In this document: piece after piece, positions 1 through 12,900 of the stretch | How the letters are laid out: each line of letters opens with the position of its first letter | Position numbering within the stretch: position 1 is the first letter of the stretch | DNA from: Beroe forskalii | Lineage: Eukaryota; Ctenophora; Nuda; Beroida; Beroidae | Assembly: GCA_011033025.1 (NCBI GenBank) | Contig: WFMF01000034.1 | Coordinates: 248,001 to 312,000 of the forward strand | Direction: 5' to 3' | DNA length: 64,000 bases | Made by a program: the position numbers and the translations under genes | Notes under the pieces: model-generated | Told to the model about the DNA's origin: nothing | The model's database searches: none | Seen by the model: only the letters and a program-made list of their open reading frames with translations

Positions 1-86
1 TTTGGGCGATTTAGTGATGATGTAATTCGTTGATATGTAATCACAAAATCATGTTGTTTTGTTTTGTCTGTGGCATATCATAAAAA

Positions 87-1130
87 CTCAACCAAGTGGA
101 GCAGTCTCAAAACAATATCTAATAACCTACAGCAAAATTAATAACCGTTACTGTTATTCTGTTGTGTGAGTTTTCATGTGTGACTTGTGTGCGTCTGTGT
201 TAGCAACAGCTCCACATGGTTGAGAGTCTCGTTCACCTTGATGGTTCATTATCCAAACATGAATATTATCAGTTAAAAGTTACTGGTTTCCTCAACCAAA
301 GCAAGAATTAAGCTAAAGTTGACAAATAAATTAGCTAAAGATTTAATAATAGTTGCCAATACAAAATGGAAGAGTGTCTCCACATGGTTGAGATAATATT
401 CAAGATTGTATCCTTTTTTGTTCATAAATAGATATTAGATAACATTGAATAAACATTACATTGATTTGAATGTTCAACCAGATGTGGAGACTGATCTAAA
501 TTATAGGTATGGGTACAGCTCCACATGGTTGAGGGCTAGATCATCCAATTAGCTTACAATCCTGTCAGTAAACCCTTGATGAGCCACAGAATACTAAATG
601 GGCCTTCATAACCAACGTGTTGCTTCATAATTGATACAAATTTGATGGTTACCCACAATTTCACATTTTCCACATTTTAGAATTGAAGATGTGTGAGTAT
701 TTGAAATGGTTCTCCACGCTGGTTGAGGTCACTAGAGAACTTATATGGCCTCCAACATTTGGCCAGAAGATGACTTCAGCTAAAATTGGAATTTCTGGCT
801 CCAAATTGGACATAAAACCCCTGGTTGAGGGAATTTTAATATTTATTTTCAATATTTCTCCACATTGGTTGAGGAATAAATGTTAGAAACCTTAATAAAA
901 AGTTGTGAAATGATGTAACCCTTCAGCTACTAAAATTTCAATCAAAAATGTCCATCTGGAGCTGGTTGAGGGCCTTGCTCCACACGTAGCTCCACACGTC
1001 ATATATTAGGCTATATCTTTTGAACCAATCAAGCTTTAAATTTCGTTCTTTAAAAAATGGATGTAAAATTTCCTCAGGCAGAAGTCTCCATATGACTCAA
1101 AATGATAAATACTTGTGGAGCCCCTCAACC
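87..1130. repeat. Scattered 15-16 bp motif CTCCACATGGTTGAG
   Basis: A short motif recurs in both orientations without any obvious longer repeat around it. Near-complete copies lie at 87-101 (reverse), 210-224, 378-392, 473-490 (reverse), 519-533, 712-727 and 858-873. Partial copies lie near 291, 818, 961, 977-1000 and 1111-1133. Three copies are identical 15-mers; others carry one extra base or one to three changes. Spacing varies from about 40 to 190 bp. No coding potential is seen. It may continue upstream of the window. Confidence 0.7.
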
Positions 1131-2332
1131 AAGCATTTTATAGACTATAAAATATGTCAAGACAGCTTTCTAATGTAACTTCACCTTTTCTGCAAATGGA
1201 TGAATAGGGGGTATGACACCGTCAAAACACCACCTAAATCCATGATGATGATGTCAAATTCAACTACTTATCACTCTTTTGATGCCTCTATATATGTAGG
1301 GGTTAAATTAGATGTTATTGATATTCAATTATGTATGCAGGTTTATGTATATTACATATGCACATATATTCCAGTATTTATGCATGACTTCACTTAACAA
1401 TGCCACAACAGAAAACCGTTTTTGATTGGTTGGACCACAACTTCTTTTAACAAAAGTTCCCTTAAATGTCTCGGAATGCTATTGTAGCGATCCTATAACA
1501 ATACCAGGGAATGTTTCCAATGATTTACAAAGGACAATCAATTAGAAATGAATTTATTGCTGCTCTGACTCAATTAGCACAGTCAAATCACGAAAGGGAA
1601 CGATTTTTATTGTTAATAAATGACACAAAAATGACACATATATCATCATATCCGGAGGATATTTATTAAACTGGGCGACACTCATACTCTCAGACATGTT
1701 TCCTCTGGAACACAATCACCTATTTTATTTTTATTCCAGCATCTCAGTCCTCATTTAGCTGCTTCGATCCTCATTTGATCCTCATTTGATCCTTAGAATG
1801 CATTCAACATTTCAGGCAGCTTTATCACTCAGAGTAATTTCATTATTTGTTTTATAAGTTTTGATATGTTTACCATTTTGGTATTTTACCAATTATATGA
1901 TATCTTCGGATAGGGCATAGTTGTGAAAGATTAGGGGCGTTTCGGATACACGTGCCCAACTTTTAGCAACATTTGGTCTTTTATATTTATTATGCGAAAT
2001 ATCGTTATTATTAAAAGTCTTTCAAGATGGGACAACTTTTTCTATTATTATATAGGGCTTTGACATTGCATACCTTGTTGTATATTTTAGTTGTATAATT
2101 GTGATTGTAAATTTGAAAGTTATAATTGTTCGCTGAGACTTGAGAGTGTAAAATGAACAATTATTATGCAATAGAATGGACCATTTCTTGTGCTACCGAG
2201 CGGACCGTTACTCATTCTTTTAGCATTCAGTCTCAGTATTCACAATGCTCTCTTTGATGAGGGACGTGGGGCATTCTTATCACGGATAATTGCCTCAGCC
2301 TCTTTAGACCGCTCTCGCAATCCCATAAAGAT
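1131..2332. other. Non-coding AT-rich stretch
   Basis: No gene, RNA gene or clear repeat is visible. Open frames are short and without recognisable domains. Confidence 0.5.
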
Positions 2333-2384
2333 GCTCCAACGTTATCAACTCACCACTTTAAGATATAATAATGACGTCATTTTA
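2333..2384 (+). repeat. Dispersed ~65-bp TGACGTCA element, partial copy
   Basis: Reads GCTCCAACGTTATCAACTCA, then a short AT-rich middle, then TAATAATGACGTCATTTT. The left and central parts match the copy at 11185-11255; the outer GGCGG/CCGCC ends are degraded. Confidence 0.6.
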
Positions 2385-2654
2385 AGCAACTATTTAAATA
2401 TATCCTTAAGTGAGTCTAGATGAGGGTGTTACATTGAGATCAATTTGTGCTCAATACCCTGAACACCAATCAGACCATTCGATGAGGCTGAACAATAGAA
2501 TATATAATATGTTGAGGCCCTGTTGGTCACACACAACGAATTTATCTGGTGAGGAATATGTTGAAACTTTATCATGGTGATATGGTGGTTTGTTACTCAA
2601 ACGCCTGGGTCACACACACTCGGATGAGTCTGAAATGTCACACAGACACACACA

Positions 2655-2827
2655 CTCACCCACCAACACAAACACCAACACAAACACCAACACAAACACC
2701 AACACAAACACCAACACAAACACACACACCCACAGCGAATTCATCTGGTGGGGAATATATTGAAACTATATCAACTGAACGTTTGGGTCACTCAAATATG
2801 CAAATGAGCCTGGGTGGCCCAGGCTGG

Positions 2828-2881
<54 letters not shown>
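2655..2881. repeat. 12-bp minisatellite and (CA)n microsatellite
   Basis: About four copies of CACCAACACAAA lie near 2658-2715, and an uninterrupted CA tract of about 26 units lies at 2829-2881. The open frame through them is only a translation of the repeat. Confidence 0.9.
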
Positions 2882-2883
<2 letters not shown>

Positions 2884-3080
2884 TCGCACAAACTCGAATG
2901 GGGCTAGCGGGCCTTGTGAATGTGACTCATGCATTTAAATTACAATATAATTATGCTATGGCAAGCATTTGTGGATGAGTGTATAACGCTTTATAAACTT
3001 AATATTAGCTGGTTTAATACGAGATAATGAGTGCACTGAAAGCCATAAATAAATCATATGAATATTAGTTATCACCTGGG

Positions 3081-3145
3081 GTTTGAATGGTAAATTGATA
3101 ACGTCATTATCAGAGTCTAGAATGGTGAATTGATGACACCAGACC
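3081..3145 (-). repeat. Dispersed ~65-bp element, copy in reverse orientation
   Basis: Read on the minus strand it gives GGTGTCATCAATTCACCATT, then CTGATAATGACGTTATC, aligned with the core of the copy at 11185-11255. The central TGACGTCA has changed to TGACGTTA. Confidence 0.55.
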
Positions 3146-4059
3146 ACACGTTGCTCATTGGCAGTTTATTTACTAATATATGTAACTTATGTACTTGAGA
3201 TAGGGGGTTGAAAGCTTTTGTAATATACTTGACCGTTACATTGTGTTGCCTCAAAGAGTCACATACGGCAGCATATATTAGATCATCTCTCATTTAATAT
3301 GAGATGAAAGGTGGTGTTCATGTGATGCCTCCTCGCGAAGTGACGCGATAGATATATGTTCATTTGATGCGAACAAAAGGGATATATTCGTTTGATCAAG
3401 ACAAGGCAGCGAGACCCGCATACAAGACAATGACTTTCTCCCCATGCCATACTCAGCATGATTGCACTTTTTGTGCATCTTTATGTGCATCTCTACATTA
3501 CACATTATCATGATTCATGGGGCTGACACACTCTCAGTCTCATCGCAAGGGGATCGTTCACACCTCGTCAATCTTTCGACTCAAGCAAATTCCCCCAGTC
3601 CCCTGGTTAGATGTATAACGGAGCTCCTTGCAAGCTTGCAAAGGGATCAGTTTTAAAGCCCTGATTACAATTGTTTGATTTATTTCTTTTGACTCACGGT
3701 ACAGTACCTGTAAATTGATAAGAAGTTGATTTGTAACAGAAATTGTACTGTGCAAAGCCCTCATTCTCTCTCCTTTGAGATAATTTCAACCATGTACTGT
3801 CCTCATTCTTTTATCATGGAAGATTTACATTCTGATACACAGTCTGATACACATTGAGGTGTGTCATAAGTGCTATTTGTAACACTACATTAAGAGTAAG
3901 ACAAGAATCTAACACATGAAAGTGGTGGGTTAAGTATAAACCTTCTCACATTACCGCAGGATGATGGCCCCTAAGCACATCTGTTCCCCTCTAATTTTTC
4001 CCTCTAATTTTTCAAAGTCACTTACTTTTTGGCTTTCGTTCCTTACAGCCGCCTATGAG

Positions 4060-4515
4060 TTATAACAGCCCCCCTCTATTCCCTATACCCCTTTCACTCC
4101 TCTTTCACGCTCTTAAACTCCCCTTCCACTCCCCATTCCTAAAACTCCCCTTCCCTAAAACTCAACCTCCATTCCCTAAAAACCCTCTCACTCTCTAAAA
4201 CTACCCTTCCCTAAAACTCTCCCTCCACTCCCTAAAACTACCCCTCACTCTCTAAAACTATCCCTCACTCCCTAAACTCCCCCTCCGCTCCCTAAAACTC
4301 CCCTTCACTCCCTAAACTCCCCCTTCCATAAAACTCCCCTAAAACTCTCCCCATTCCCTAAACTCCCCCATTCCTAAAACTCCCTTCACCCTAAAACTCC
4401 CCCATTCCTAAAACTCCCCTTCCCTAAAACTCCCCTCCATTCCCTAAAACTCCCCCTTCACTCCCTAAAACTACCCTTCCCTAAAACTCCCCTCCGCTTC
4501 CTAAAACTCCCCTTG
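4060..4515. repeat. Minisatellite of CCCTAAAACTCC-type units
   Basis: About 450 bp of imperfect tandem units of roughly 15-22 bp built from CCCTAAAACTCCCC and TTCCACTC. There is a strong C-versus-G strand bias and no coding signal. Confidence 0.85.
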
Positions 4516-5302
4516 TCAGGGTGTCCACTGCGCGTCTTCCCGGCAAATCCTCAGACATTGGGACTCCTGTAAGAATGACACGTGTGTTTTGTGTACACCG
4601 GTCAGGATAACAGGTTAGATACTTCATTCTATGTACTAGATTAAACCGGATTAAGTCATATTCTGAAAACGATATTGAATTCACTCATTCATGAATCAAA
4701 TACGGGGTCATTTTATCACCCCAAAGAAGATATTCTAAACCGTCCAATATAATCGTTACCTATATAATAGATCTAAATGATTTGACATCTCGATCACGAA
4801 TTATAGATCTTTAAATCAGTAACCACTGCCGTTTTTATTATGTTATATGTTTTACAACGAGTTTATGTCATTGATTTAGCTCTGGTCACTGCTTTAAACT
4901 ATGATATAATATAGTAATACGTGACCCATAGTTTTCGTCTCGCTTAAGATCTGTCCTGTTTAAAACGGAGAGTAATTTGACCCTCTCATTGCCCGTGACC
5001 TTGTAAAGTTCGTAACTTGGTCCTCATTTGGTCCCTAAGGGGTCAAAAATGTGAGTTGGGTGGGATAAAAAATAATATGTATGCTTAAACTTCGCTCCCA
5101 TTCGAATATAACTGAGCTGTTATCACCCCTTATTCAATTCCCAGGTGGGTACAAAAACCCAATTCTTAACCCCTCTAATTCTCAGGTGGGTACAAGCACC
5201 CTCCCTCCTCCTGCTCCACCTCATCCTCCTCAGCCTGTTCCACCTCACACGGAGATAAGCCCCCCTCTAAGGGGGTTTCTTCAGGAGATGCTGCCGGACA
5301 AA

Positions 5303-5433
5303 ACTGGTGGGTTATGTGATGGATTTGGTGGGTTTTATGGTGGGTTTAATATGATAGATTTGGTGGGTTTTATGTGCTGAATTTGGTAGGTTTTATGATA
5401 AATTTCGTAGGTTTTATGATGAATTTGGTAGGT
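5303..5433. repeat. Minisatellite of ~21 bp (GATTTGGTGGGTTTTATG)
   Basis: Six or so imperfect tandem units in which GGTGGG drifts to GGTAGG downstream. A separate duplication of about 47 bp (CAGGTGGGTACAA) lies just upstream at 5140-5200. Confidence 0.8.
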
Positions 5434-5630
5434 TTTGGTACGTCTCTCCTCTTATTTGTATGGATTTCTGGACTAATACTTTAAAAGCAATTTGAATGTA
5501 TGCCTGCTAAAAGTATGAAATATATCCTTCCCAAGGAGATATTATAATTATATACGTGACTCGCTTTTTGATAATTGTTTTTGTTTGAACTCCAACTAAT
5601 TACAAGCTATCGTATCTACATACGCACTTC

Positions 5631-5687
5631 TAGGTCATCAGTTTTCCATTTTAACCCCTGATAATGACGTCACTTTTCAACCGCCCG
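5631..5687 (+). repeat. Dispersed ~65-bp element
   Basis: Core TAGGTCATCAGTTTTCCATT, then CTGATAATGACGTCACTTTT, ending CAACCGCCCGC. The right CCGCC end is preserved; the left GGCGG end is not. Confidence 0.6.
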
Positions 5688-5727
5688 CACTTCGCGTGTG
5701 CCCACTAATCGTTTTCTTTGAGGCATA

Positions 5728-6513
5728 CCTTATTACAGGAAATATCGCCTTCAGAAAAATGAGCCTACATGTCATTAAGCTACATGAAATTAAGCCCTTT
5801 TTGAGGCCCTTGGGCTTAATTACATGTAAGCCTAATTTGATGCATTCTTAAATACATGCAGCCAAATTATCATTGTGGAAATAGAAATTTCATGAGATTG
5901 AAATTTCAGCCTTGTATTCAAATAATTAAAACTTTATTATATGTTACGAATTAGAATTTTGGCTTTATTCCCTCATTTGACACTTTGATAGTTTGAATTA
6001 CTATCCAATTACCACTGAACACAATTAATTTCAATTAGGGAATTTTCAGAGACGATAATTACTATGACAAAATAACCTATAGAATAAGTCATCACAGCAT
6101 CATGAGAATCTTATCACTTTATCAGGTGCATCAAATTGATGATAGAATGTATTTCCACAAAACACCACATAATAGTTGATAATCATAACGGCCTTGGAAA
6201 CATTACATGCTATGTAAATTCAGCTAGATGAAGATTTGAAGGTATAATGGAGGGTCAAGGAGTGAGATCCAGGATGTGTTTCTGGCAACACCAGTGGCTT
6301 TCCATCCGGCATCAATTCAAAGCTTATTAATCATGCAATACTGTATCAATACTGATTGAAAAAATCGATGTTTTCGAACTTATTAAGTTCAAATTTGCTT
6401 GGAAAAATAGTCATCATGAATTTAAGAATACATGTCATTAAGCTGCATGAAATTAAGCCCTTTTTGAGCCCTTAGGGCTTAATTATATGTAAACTTAATT
6501 TCCTGTAATAAGG
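5728..6513. mobile_element. TA-flanked inverted-repeat element (Tc1/mariner-like MITE)
   Basis: Perfect 16-bp terminal inverted repeats, CCTTATTACAGGAAAT at 5728-5743 and its complement at 6498-6513, are flanked by TA on both sides (5726-5727 and 6514-6515). The 786-bp interior has no transposase frame. It carries two direct copies (near 5768-5840 and 6428-6505) of a segment that folds on AAATTAAGCCC/GGGCTTAATT. A TA duplication is typical of Tc1/mariner; the family call is inference. Confidence 0.75.
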
Positions 6514-6907
6514 TACACTACCACCTATCGTAATTATATTGCTCTATGCACCGGACATTTTGTTAATATCATAATATGTTAATGGCACTCGACTTCGGAC
6601 ACGAGCTGTAAACGGCACGTGCCAAATTGGGAATATTGTTCTGCCTTCACCGCCCGTGAAATGGGAAATTTCTCCAAAATTTCCGCAGATGCGTGATGTA
6701 AAATATTCAAAGTTCATGGCGCCCGAAGAATAGTTCATAATCAAAATACGTTGGCTTTATTCTTAGAAATGCTCTGACCGCGACCGAGAATTTTGTATAC
6801 TTAGAATGGTACGGTGTACTTTTTTGAATTTTGATAATATTTTCTACGTGTACCCTAAATCTCTCATGATTAAAATACATATTTCTCATTTTCATGTTTT
6901 TCTCCAG

Positions 6908-9900
6908 GGTCAGGAAAAGCTCGAAAGTTCCCCCTACAACAGAGTTCCAGCAGCTTAACAAGAACAGCGACAGTGCTAGCAGCAGTAGTGGAGGAGGGGG
7001 TGGGAGTAGCATGATGAATAACAGCAACCTTAGTAGCAGCCTCATAAGCAACATCAGTAGTAGTAGCAACAACAGCAACATCGGTGTAAGCAACATCGGT
7101 GGGAATGGTGTTATCAGCAACAGTAACATCAGTGGTAATGGTGTTATAGGCAACAATGGTGCTAGCAACAATGGTGCCATTAGCAACAATGGAACTATCA
7201 GTAGCAACAACAGTGGCAGCAACACGAACACCATGACGGAAAGTGAGTTTATAATTTTATTGCACCTTTATTCTGGTCGCTTTAAGTTTATTTATCAATA
7301 TTTTATAATCCGGCAATGGCTTTCTTACGAAAGGATGGTCCCTATGATTCCAAAAGGGAAAGGAGGACCTTTTAAAATGCAATGCAAAAGCTTACTTGGC
7401 ACAAGCAACAGCAATGCCACCTTTAATCAGCCTTTGATTACGATGAAGACCCCAAGGCCTTCAAATCACCCTTTAACTGTGTCAATCGTAACCCGCGGTA
7501 TTTGATCAGTGAAATTTTTGCTCAATTTTTGCTCAATTTTTGCTCAATTTTTGCTCAATTCTTCCTCTTATAGCATGTGTCTTAATTAACGATCATGGAT
7601 CACGTATACCTTTATTTATTGAGTGAGCTGTCAGCTGTCAATCGATGTGTGCCAAGTCAGAAGGTGGCTGCTGTGTTTTACTAGGTATGAACTTGGTATA
7701 GGTATTTGTGTATAGTTTCAGTATTCTATGAGCCGTTTACGTTCCACGAGAATGCCCATAAGACAAAATTAATCCAATTTGAACCTAATCAATCAACATC
7801 ATATAATCAATGAATGGGACCCTTTTCTTTTATTTCATTAAAACAGAAATTTAAACGAGTATGAAAAGCGGTAATTTCCTATGGTGCTATAGGTACCACC
7901 AGTATTGTGATTGACGAGAAGGCATCATGTGCGTGGTAGCATTGTGACCAGATTGGAATGTCATCATTATCATAAGTATGGAGAACATTAAAGACGCTAA
8001 TAAAGAGAGCTCGTATAAAGAAAATCTAGCATATTTCTCTCTGCCTCTCACGTTCGTTAGTATTATAACCTAATATTCTGTCATTAGGAGGATGAGAACC
8101 GTGACTCGGATTGTTAATTGCTATTCTGTAGAAGGCCAGTGATGCGAATGTTAGCAGTTCTCCAGAATTGACGACCTGAATGTGTGATATTTGACTATTT
8201 CAATCTACAAAACACAGGACAAATTTGCAGCGATTCGATCAATCCATGTCTCTGTGTTGACGTTGATAATCACGATTTCGATGAGTTGAACTTGTGATAT
8301 TTCAAATTTCTCAACTACACTTTAACAGTGTCAAGTGTGGGACGGTTAGTGCTGGTGTAGAAAATAGCAGACAAATCTTGAGACTTGAGGGTGCGGTGGG
8401 GTCTTTTATCTTTAGAAGTTGCCAGGTGGTTTCAGGATGGTCAATTTTGAATCTTTTTGTTCTTAAACAAAAGAGAACGCCAGCTAACAGTAGGTTTTTA
8501 CCGCATGAAAAAATATGTATTGTTCCTAGTGGAAGTTATCAGAAATTTGCAAATGGCGAAATTTACCGCGCGCGCATGAATTTTATCCAGAATACCCAAA
8601 AATTAGCATCCACACCATACTGTAGAGCTGTAACTGACCCACACTGAGACACTGTTTGAGTGTAGTTAAGAAATTCAAAGCGTTGGAAAATGCCACATTC
8701 AGCTCATGATGGACGTATGTGTTTAGTAGAAGGCTCGTTCTGAAGAACTCCTGGCATTCTCTTCACTGGTCTTCTACAGAATAACAATTAACTAGATCCA
8801 AGGCACAGTATGTCTTACTCTTACAGTTTTCTGAGGTACTCCCTTCAAACGAGGCCGTTGTGAAACAAAAATTTTGGAGCAGTGAGATTTTAGGTTTGAG
8901 AACCACTTAGATTTTAGAACTTGGGAAGTGAAAATTTGGGTTTTTGAAATTTGAAATTTTGAATTTTTGACCATTCTTGGACAATAGACAACTTTGAAAG
9001 TTCATGGCTTCACTTCTGAAGCTTTAATTCAAAATCGGCTTGCTAAAGATTCTTCTTCAGGGGTTTACTTCGAATCTTCGATAACTGTCGGACGAGATAG
9101 ATTTTGGGTATTCGCGATTAAATTAAAGTTCGTGTGCGCATTGTGATTTAAATTTACAAGGAAACATAAAATTATTCACATTGTAATGCTTAAATTCATG
9201 ATACCGGCTATTGTGAGACTGGACTTGCGCTTATAAATCTAAATAAATTACTCACGGCATCTTTATGTCATGAAAGAATCATGACAAATACCTTCAACCC
9301 AAACTTAACTGAAATATCGGATAATTGTTTATGAGCCGCATAATAGAATGAATAATTTTCTTTATTCTCTTCTTAGCTCAGCGAAGTGAAACGAACTTTT
9401 TCTGAAATTCAATTAATTTCGTCGAATCTTCAACGTCATCAGGAAATCTGACAATGATATAGAATTAACTTTATTAAATGAAAAATCATAAAATTCGAAA
9501 ATGAAAATTCAGAAATTCGAAAATAATAAATTAAATAAATAAATTAGATAAATTAATGTGGAAATCTCAGAAAAATTATAGAGTACAAAATACATAATTC
9601 AAGTTTATGATACCGAGCATAAATTATACAGCCTAACATATATACAGCCTAACATCCTAATCGGTCGACATGGATGTATCGGCATAGTGGCAGTTACATC
9701 ACAATACAATACTAGCTTACTAATAAAACGGAGCGAGATAACTAGTTCACGAGATACCTTTGTAGCAATTTACATTCTTCCTTGTCATTTTATCTCGGGT
9801 TTTCATTAAATATGTACTTCATAAACTTTCCGTAAAATTGTATTCGATTCTGTAATTAATAATTCAAAACTTAAATTCGGTGTCATTGTATTGTCTATGA

Positions 9901-12900
9901 TGAACAGCCATGGCTTCATCCCTATTGCTAGTAGTCTCAGGGTGTGTAGCATACCGTAAGTGTTCTGTGAGACGGTCATGAAGTGACCTAGAACTTCGCT
10001 GAGCTAAGAAGAGAATAAAGAAAATTATTCATTCAACCCAAATCTAGTACTTTTATATCCGCGATGAAAGATATTATATAATGGAAGTCACGTGCTCCAT
10101 ATCACGTGACAAGCAGTCAATCACATGAATCACGTGACTGACCCTCCCGGTGTCATGGCAACCCTCCCAATGTCATGGCAATGAGTCAGGTGATTTAGGT
10201 CGTGTCACGTGATTCACTGCTGTGTCACGTGATAAATTCGTATCACGTGATAGGCTTCCTTTCAAATATTTTAATGTACCCGGTCGTTGGACATCTGACA
10301 TTATCATGTAAATATATAAATCACCCTCATAATAAGGATATTATTGCCTGAGTGTTACATAGATGTATAGATACGGCTCCAACATTCAAGCATTCAACAT
10401 CTCTGCGAAACCCTCCTCATAGAATGATTTGAGATTTAAGTACATTTAAAGACTGTACATTTCTCTGGCCTTTTGATATCATTCAATTACTCAAATGCAC
10501 AAAGACGGAGCATTTTATTCAAATCGGGGATAATCGAATATTTATTCTGTATCTTTATGATCTTTGAAATGGCCGTGTAGATTCTTTTCGTCAGTACACC
10601 ATGACGTAAGGAGGTTCTTTTGTTCTGATACTTAGAACTTTTGAAGGGCATAGGTGGGGCAGGAGCTTTGTTTAAATTTCAATGTGAATATATCCTAAGT
10701 AAAGATTTTATGACAAATTTTAGTTTCCCCATGGCGCGTTAGGTTTTGACCAATCAGAGCACAGCATGTGTTTGATGCTGCGCTCTGATTGATTGCGACA
10801 TGGTTTGCTGTGGGTTAAGTGATTCGCTGCATAATATTATAATGATGGAAATATAAAATATTCATAAACATATATAATTCTAATAATTTTACATAATAAT
10901 AATTTTACATATTATATGTATTGAGACACATATGCGTGACTCATTTGCGTAAATTTGATATTAAATTGCCTCAAAATGTAAATGATGCTGTGCGTAATTA
11001 GCATTGATAAATGAAATTGGCGTTAAGTATAGTATGTACTATGCACATGTAGAGACTTATCTCTTAATATATAATATTTGTAGCTTTTTATCACGAATAT
11101 ATAGCTGATAAAGCTCTGTGGCACATTCCGAATTTCAAAAACTACAAAGTCATTGGCCCATGCTTATATATAGTTTGTGAAACTAAATAGGCGGTTCAAC
11201 GTCATCAATTCACTACATTGAGCTATGATAATGACGTCATCATACCCGCCTATTTCTCGTGCGCGGCGTTTAATAACTATAGACACTTCTTTGTAATAAT
11301 GATATAGGCACACTTTCGAGAAGGCGAATGACTCGCATTCTACTAACCGGATCACGGTTAAAGGAAATTATAGCTGTGGCAAAAAAGCGTTTTTTGGATA
11401 TTTTATATTTTATTTATTTTTAGAAAAAATCTATTTGCGGATTATAATTTATGAGCCGCATATTTTGAGAATAGATTTTTTGCGGATAATAATTTATGAG
11501 CCGCATAATAGAATGAATAATTTTCAGTATTCCATTCTTGGCTGGGCGAACTGAAACGGCTAAGTTCTGGAATTTAATTAATTTCGTCGAAACTTAAACT
11601 TCATCATGAATATCTCAAATTGAATTGTACTAATTTGTACATTTCACTATGCCCTATCACTAGTTTTGATTTAAGCAAAAAGCAAGCCCTATAACTTGTC
11701 TCCCTTCTTCTTTGTGATCTACCTGGAAGGCAGATCGCATTCAAAAAATTGTATTTATTAGCAATTCTATCTCACTTCTGAGAATACTCGATATTATTTG
11801 AGGGAGATAAAAGTGCTGTCGTGTGCGGTGTGTCTAGGCTAATTAGATGCGCAAAAATTTTATCTTTATCTCTGACACAATTAAACATCATAATATACAT
11901 GCATGATTCTCTGATCGTTAACGTAGTTTAGACAAAGTTTATAGTCCTGAAAATTAAAAGTTTAAGGTCACAACATACAATAGTTTTTAAGCAATAATTT
12001 ATTAACTTATATTAAGCATGTTCGGAGAGCTAACATGATGATGTGACAGCTCATGCTTGAGTTTAAAGCAAGCTTATATGTTAACGATAAACCTAGGTTA
12101 ACGATTTGCGTAAAGATGTAGCCTAATATAAGTTTTAACTATTCACTAGGTTTTGTATCATGTAAAATCATTATCATAGCCAGCGATTAATTACATGAAT
12201 CAGCCTTTAGGGCCATCATAGACATAAGTGACATGGTCTTCAAAGATTTGAACTATGTTGAATTCCCATGGACATTGTTCAGGATTAACTTGGGTTAAAG
12301 TGCACTTCTTTTCTTTCGAACTTCTTTACTTCACTGATACTTAACACACAAAGCATTGATCATGTGGCCTGTTAAACGTGATATAAAATGAATGACTCAC
12401 ATAATCAGATGAAAACTTTACCCAAAAATGTAATATTACGTTGCTTCCATTTCATGTGACCTTAAACCTATGCCACTCATGTGACGCTTAACCAAGTTCA
12501 AGCCAGTCCTGAAGTTCTGGATAAATTCAAGCCGGTCTTGAAGTTCTGAATAATTGAATGTAAGCTGACTCTAGACAGTCACGAGGAATATAAATGTTTC
12601 AGGAAATGTAAAAAATGTTTAAATTTAAGTACCCCTGACATAATTACTTACAGTAATACCTGAGAAATTTTGAAGACTTTCAACTAATTTTTAACTGCCG
12701 TAATAATTTATTCGTGGGTACCTACTGAACATAAATTATCACTTAAACGATTGCAAAAGTTGATGCATTTATTTCTCCTTTTTACCGTAGCAAATGTAAA
12801 TTTCTTGAGACATATTCAAGGGATATTCAAGCTCATGATTCGTCTAGCAAATACTTAGAAATTCCTTTCGACATCTCAAATTTCACATTGCAGTTATGTG

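Noticed and set aside
2549-2938. 129-codon frame with TPTQ and TH repeats
   Set aside because: It is a translation of CA-rich microsatellites.
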